From: Belnapia rosea
GTDB taxonomy: Bacteria > Pseudomonadota > Alphaproteobacteria > Acetobacterales > Acetobacteraceae
Direction of reading: 5' to 3'
Length of the DNA stretch: 64,000 nucleotides
Assembly: GCF_900101615.1 (NCBI RefSeq)
Contig: NZ_FMZX01000001.1
Span: 1,116,001 to 1,180,000 of the forward strand
The position numbers and the translations under genes were made by a program. A model generated the notes under the pieces. It was not told the origin of the DNA. It searched no databases and saw only the letters and a program-made list of their open reading frames with translations. Positions 62,001-64,000 of the stretch are shown here, one piece after another (positions within the stretch are counted from its first letter, which is position 1; every line of letters starts with the position of its first letter).

Positions 62001-62167
62001 CCGGCTCCGAGCTGCGGCAACCGCTCGGCGTCACCATCATCGGCGGGCTGCTGCTCTCCCAGCTCCTGACCCTCTACACCACACCCGTGGTTTATCTGGC
62101 ACTCGACGGCGTCGGACGTCGCCGGACGGCTCACCAAGGCGTGACGGCACCGGCACCGGCGGAGTAG
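59066..62167 (+). CDS. mdtC: RND multidrug efflux permease, MdtC-like
   Basis: 1033 residues, the second, non-identical pump subunit. In MdtABC the working trimer contains two MdtB and one MdtC. Signature parts include [49 protein letters not shown] with the Asp pair, and [15 protein letters not shown] with the Lys. GTG 59066 begins two bases after the mdtB-like stop. Substrates in known systems include bile salts, novobiocin and other amphiphiles. Confidence 0.96.
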   Translation: MSISEPFIRRPIATALLSIGIALAGIVSYFNLPVAPLPSVDLPTIVIGAGQPGADPATMASSVAAPLERRLGAIAGVTEMTSTSSLGATSIIVQFDLSRSVEGAARDVQAAINAAGSDLPAGLAIQPYFRKANPGDAPVLIMALGSDTATPGAVYDAADSLVGPRIAQIPGVAQVAIAGAEQPAVRVTVDPAAAKAAGIGMEQIRRAINDNNVTQATGLIDGTQQSAAIAVNDRLNTPEEYGRIILKSANGAIVRISSIARVALDVRDRRQGGSVDGRPAVLMIIFKQPDANVIEVVNGIQRMLPEVERWLPGGVHIRTIRDRSETIRASVHDVQQTLLISIALVIAVVALFLGRTSAVAAAGASVPLSLLGTLAVMWMIGYSLDNLSLMALTISVGFVVDDAIVMIENMARLMERGMKPLEAALLGARQIGFTVVSITVSLIAVFIPLLFMGGIVGRLFREFSATLAIAVGISGVVSLTLTPMMAGRLARPGPHRPGLVIRLVDAGMERMTRGYIWSLRHVLRVRRIMLVLTLGLIGVTVWLYVIVPKGFFPDQDTGLVIGTTRAPPDTSFEAMQILQERVVQVLMRDPAVASIASQVGGGGGNSSGNQGRIFLSLKPLAERDNVSASQVIDRLRRPLGVIPGMQTFLRAVQDIGIGGRAGNAQFQFVLLSPDLEGLETWSETLVQKLRTLPGLTDVSSDQQRAGLVTRLAIDREAAARLGVSVAAIASALNSGFAQRQVSIIYRARNQYRVVLELEPGMQQFPEQVDDIYVPGAGGVQVPLSSLVTLSRGTAPLAVTHQGQYPAATITFNLAPDMSLGQAAAAVEQATREIGLPDGMRTEFAGNAKAFQSFARDQPLLILAALLTIYIVLGVLYEHLLHPVTILSTLPTAGIGALLALLVTDTPFTVIALIGVILLMGIVKKNAIMLVDFALEHERSEGIGGVEAIMAACRERFRPILMTTLAAVFGAVPLAMASGAGSELRQPLGVTIIGGLLLSQLLTLYTTPVVYLALDGVGRRRTAHQGVTAPAPAE

Positions 62168-62220
62168 GTAGGGGGCTGAAGGCGCGGCACCCGACCGCGC
62201 CGCAACGACCGGAGCCCGCC

Positions 62221-62817
62221 ATGACCGCGCCTGCCGAGATGCCCTCCCGTCCCAGCCGATCCGAGGCCGAGGCCGCGGTGCGCACCCTCATCCGCTGGGC
62301 CTGCGACGACCCGACCCGGGAGGGGCTGCTCGATACCCCCTCCCGCGTGGTGCGGGCCTATGAGGAGCTGTTCTCGGGCTACCAGGTCGATCCGGTGGCG
62401 CTGCTGGAGCGCACCTTCGACGAGGTCGAGGGCTATGACGAGATCGTCCTGCTCAAGAACATCCGGCTTGAGAGCTATTGCGAGCACCACATGGTGCCGA
62501 TCATCGGCCACTGCCACGTCGCCTATCTGCCGGACCGCCGCGTGGTCGGGATCAGCAAGCTGGCCCGGGTGGTCGAGGCCTATGGCAAGCGCCTGCAGAT
62601 CCAGGAGAAGCTGACCGCCCAGATCGCCAACACCATCGATGCCGTGCTGCAGCCCCGCGGCGTCGCGGTGGTGATCGAGAGCGCGCATCAATGCATGACG
62701 ACCCGCGGCGTGCACCAGACGGGCGTGACGATGGTCACGAGCCGCATGCTGGGCGCCTTCCGCGACAATTTCGATACCCGTCGCGAGTTGCTGTCCCTGA
62801 TCCAGTCCTCCTCCTAG
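62221..62817 (+). CDS. folE: GTP cyclohydrolase I
   Basis: 198 residues, the standard type IA enzyme that converts GTP to dihydroneopterin triphosphate, the first step of tetrahydrofolate synthesis. Zinc ligands Cys and His are in [19 protein letters not shown] and the second Cys in [28 protein letters not shown] is the conserved substrate region. It lies 53 bases after the pump genes on the same strand; common transcription is possible but functionally unrelated. Confidence 0.98.
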   Translation: MTAPAEMPSRPSRSEAEAAVRTLIRWACDDPTREGLLDTPSRVVRAYEELFSGYQVDPVALLERTFDEVEGYDEIVLLKNIRLESYCEHHMVPIIGHCHVAYLPDRRVVGISKLARVVEAYGKRLQIQEKLTAQIANTIDAVLQPRGVAVVIESAHQCMTTRGVHQTGVTMVTSRMLGAFRDNFDTRRELLSLIQSSS

Positions 62818-62886
62818 CGCATGCCCCTGGCGCTGGCGCAGCCCCGGCCCATGTTCGCCCGGACAGTTCTGGACAAGGAGCATCCC

Positions 62887-63861
62887 ATGCCGGACGGTGA
62901 TGCCCGGTTCCGTGTCCTTGCGGACAATGCGCCGGTGATGGTCTGGCGGGCGGACCCCGGCAAGGCCTGTGACTTCTTCAACAAGCCCTGGCTGGACTTC
63001 ACCGGCCGGAGCCTGGAGGAGGAGATGGGTTTCGGCTGGGCCGAGGGCGTCCATCCGGAGGATCTCGACCGCTGCATCGCGATCTATACCGATGCCTTCG
63101 ATGCGCGCCGCGACTTCAGCATGCAGTACCGGCTGCGGCGGCATGACGGGGTCTATCGCTGGCTGCTCGACAATGGCCGGCCCTATCATGTCGATGGCCA
63201 CTTCGCCGGCTATTTCGGCTCCTGCATCGACGTCACCGAGATGAAGCAGGCGCTCGACCAGCAGGACGCGCTGGTGGCGGAGCTGACGCACCGCATCAAG
63301 AACACCCTTGCCGTCGTGGTCGCCATGGCCGACCAGACCCGGCGCCACAGCCCGGCGCTCGAGGAATTCCACCCGCGCTTCCTCGGCCGGCTGCACGCCC
63401 TGTCCCGTGCGCATGACGCGCTGTTCCGCCAGGGCTGGATCGGCACCTCGCTCGAGCTGGTGGTGCGGGAAGCGCTGGCGCCGCATATGGAGCCAGGCCA
63501 GATCGCCATCGCCGGCCCACCGGTACAGCTGCCCGCGGGCGGTGCCGTCGCCCTCGGCATCGCGCTGCATGAGCTGGCGACCAACGCGCTGAAGCATGGC
63601 GCGCTCTCCACCCCGGCGGGCCAGGTCCGTATCGCCTGGGGCGAGGCGGAAGCCGATGCGGCGGGACGGCGCTGGCACCTGCTCCGCTGGGAGGAGAGCG
63701 GCGGCCCGCCGGTGCCGGGCCGGCCAAGCCGCCGCGGCATGGGGACGCGGTTGCTGGAGGGCGGGCTCGGCGCGCAGATCGGCGGGACAGTGGACCTCGA
63801 CTTCGCCCCGGCAGGCCTGCGCTGCGCGATGAGGCTGCCCGCCCCTCAGGGCCTGGCGTAG
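62887..63861 (+). CDS. PAS-domain HWE-type sensor histidine kinase
   Basis: 324 residues from ATG 62887, which has AAGGAG seven bases upstream; ATG 62821 is open but lacks a ribosome site. A PAS domain (about 5-120; DNAPVMVWRADPGKACDFFN to GSCIDVTEMK) is followed by the HWE kinase: His135 in ELTHRIKNTLAVV, the N box HELATNALKHGALS and the WE motif (LRWEESGGPPV). No membrane segment. HWE kinases in alphaproteobacteria feed the general stress or light responses. Its 3' end overlaps the convergent gene by 16 bases. It resembles the type of protein expected at the left edge, but without a LOV domain. Confidence 0.94.
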   Translation: MPDGDARFRVLADNAPVMVWRADPGKACDFFNKPWLDFTGRSLEEEMGFGWAEGVHPEDLDRCIAIYTDAFDARRDFSMQYRLRRHDGVYRWLLDNGRPYHVDGHFAGYFGSCIDVTEMKQALDQQDALVAELTHRIKNTLAVVVAMADQTRRHSPALEEFHPRFLGRLHALSRAHDALFRQGWIGTSLELVVREALAPHMEPGQIAIAGPPVQLPAGGAVALGIALHELATNALKHGALSTPAGQVRIAWGEAEADAAGRRWHLLRWEESGGPPVPGRPSRRGMGTRLLEGGLGAQIGGTVDLDFAPAGLRCAMRLPAPQGLA

Positions 63862-64000
63862 CTGACGCCCATGCCGGCCGAAGGGTCGTTCTGGATGCCA
63901 TAGGCCGGGATGGGGTAGCGCAGGCCATTCTTCGCCAGCGCCTTCATGCCATCAACGGCAATGCGGAGATCGGCGGGCTTCAGCGCCATCAGCATCTCCT
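63846..64000 (-). CDS. C-terminal end of an unrecognised protein (start outside window)
   Basis: The minus strand is open from the right edge to a TGA at 63848-63846, giving the last 50 residues. They contain LKPADLRIAVDGMKALAKNG and end in AYGIQNDPSAGMGVSYARP. Codon bias is that of a real gene. I do not recognise the family. The stop lies within the 3' end of the convergent kinase gene. Confidence 0.6.
   Translation of the reverse strand, partial: EMLMALKPADLRIAVDGMKALAKNGLRYPIPAYGIQNDPSAGMGVSYARP

Noticed and set aside
54588-62137. Antisense frames of 1338 and 1049 codons opposite the efflux genes
   Set aside because: They mirror the RND genes, have low-complexity His/Arg/Asp-rich translations, and no ribosome sites or motifs.
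51614-62167. Heavy-metal efflux operon (cnr/czc type)
   Set aside because: The regulatory genes look alike, but both RND proteins carry MdtB/MdtC-type drug-pump signatures, and the sensor lacks metal-binding histidines.

Overview
The window is very GC-rich (near 70 %) and densely coding. Most genes have G or C at nearly every third codon position, and many are joined by ATGA or GTGA start/stop overlaps. Several traits suggest an alphaproteobacterium of the Acetobacteraceae, probably Roseomonas-like: TctC-type solute receptors, a homospermidine synthase, a short (type 2) argC beside rplM-rpsI, HWE-type histidine kinases and a fused SecDF. The taxonomic call is inference from gene content. No rRNA, tRNA, CRISPR array, insertion sequence or phage gene was seen.

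Layout, 1-21 kb: a blue-light-type LOV/PAS sensor protein cut by the left edge; a one-piece secDF; an EAL protein with a degenerate loop; an iron-dependent alcohol dehydrogenase; two tandem paralogous lipoproteins; a ketopantoate-reductase-like protein; an AAE3-like acyl/oxalate-CoA ligase divergent from a complete tctCBA transporter; a small papain-like protein; a gamma-carbonic anhydrase; argC; rplM-rpsI; an orphan tctC with an IlvD/Edd dehydratase; an M20 amidohydrolase; and a GST.

21-36 kb: a membrane GGDEF-EAL protein; a polyamine block (NIPSNAP, agmatinase-like, a structured 342-nt leader, ornithine/lysine decarboxylase, homospermidine synthase); a three-gene glycosyltransferase operon with an unknown middle gene; a LysR regulator divergent from a tautomerase; and an unknown protein followed by an FMN alpha-hydroxyacid oxidase and an MFS transporter.

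36-44 kb: a 723-residue protein with three CBM60-like modules, Thr/Pro linkers encoded by 42-bp tandem repeats and a C-terminal SGNH/sialate-esterase-like domain, preceded by an AT-rich patch; then a CoA-transferase/HMG-CoA-lyase-like pair divergent from an enoyl-CoA hydratase, an LhgO-like oxidase and a HIRAN-like small protein.

44-64 kb: an exopolysaccharide operon (ExoY-like phosphosugar transferase, flippase, four glycosyltransferases, YdcF-like protein); a seven-gene block that joins an ECF sigma factor, a small membrane protein and a CnrX/ZraP-like sensor to a whole MdtABC-type tripartite pump with its own outer-membrane factor; folE; and a PAS-HWE kinase that overlaps an unrecognised gene cut by the right edge.

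The most interesting items are the histidine-free 'metal sensor' regulatory triad attached to a drug-type pump, the CBM60x3-SGNH protein with repeat linkers, the leader RNA before the polyamine decarboxylase, and the LOV gene hidden at the left edge.
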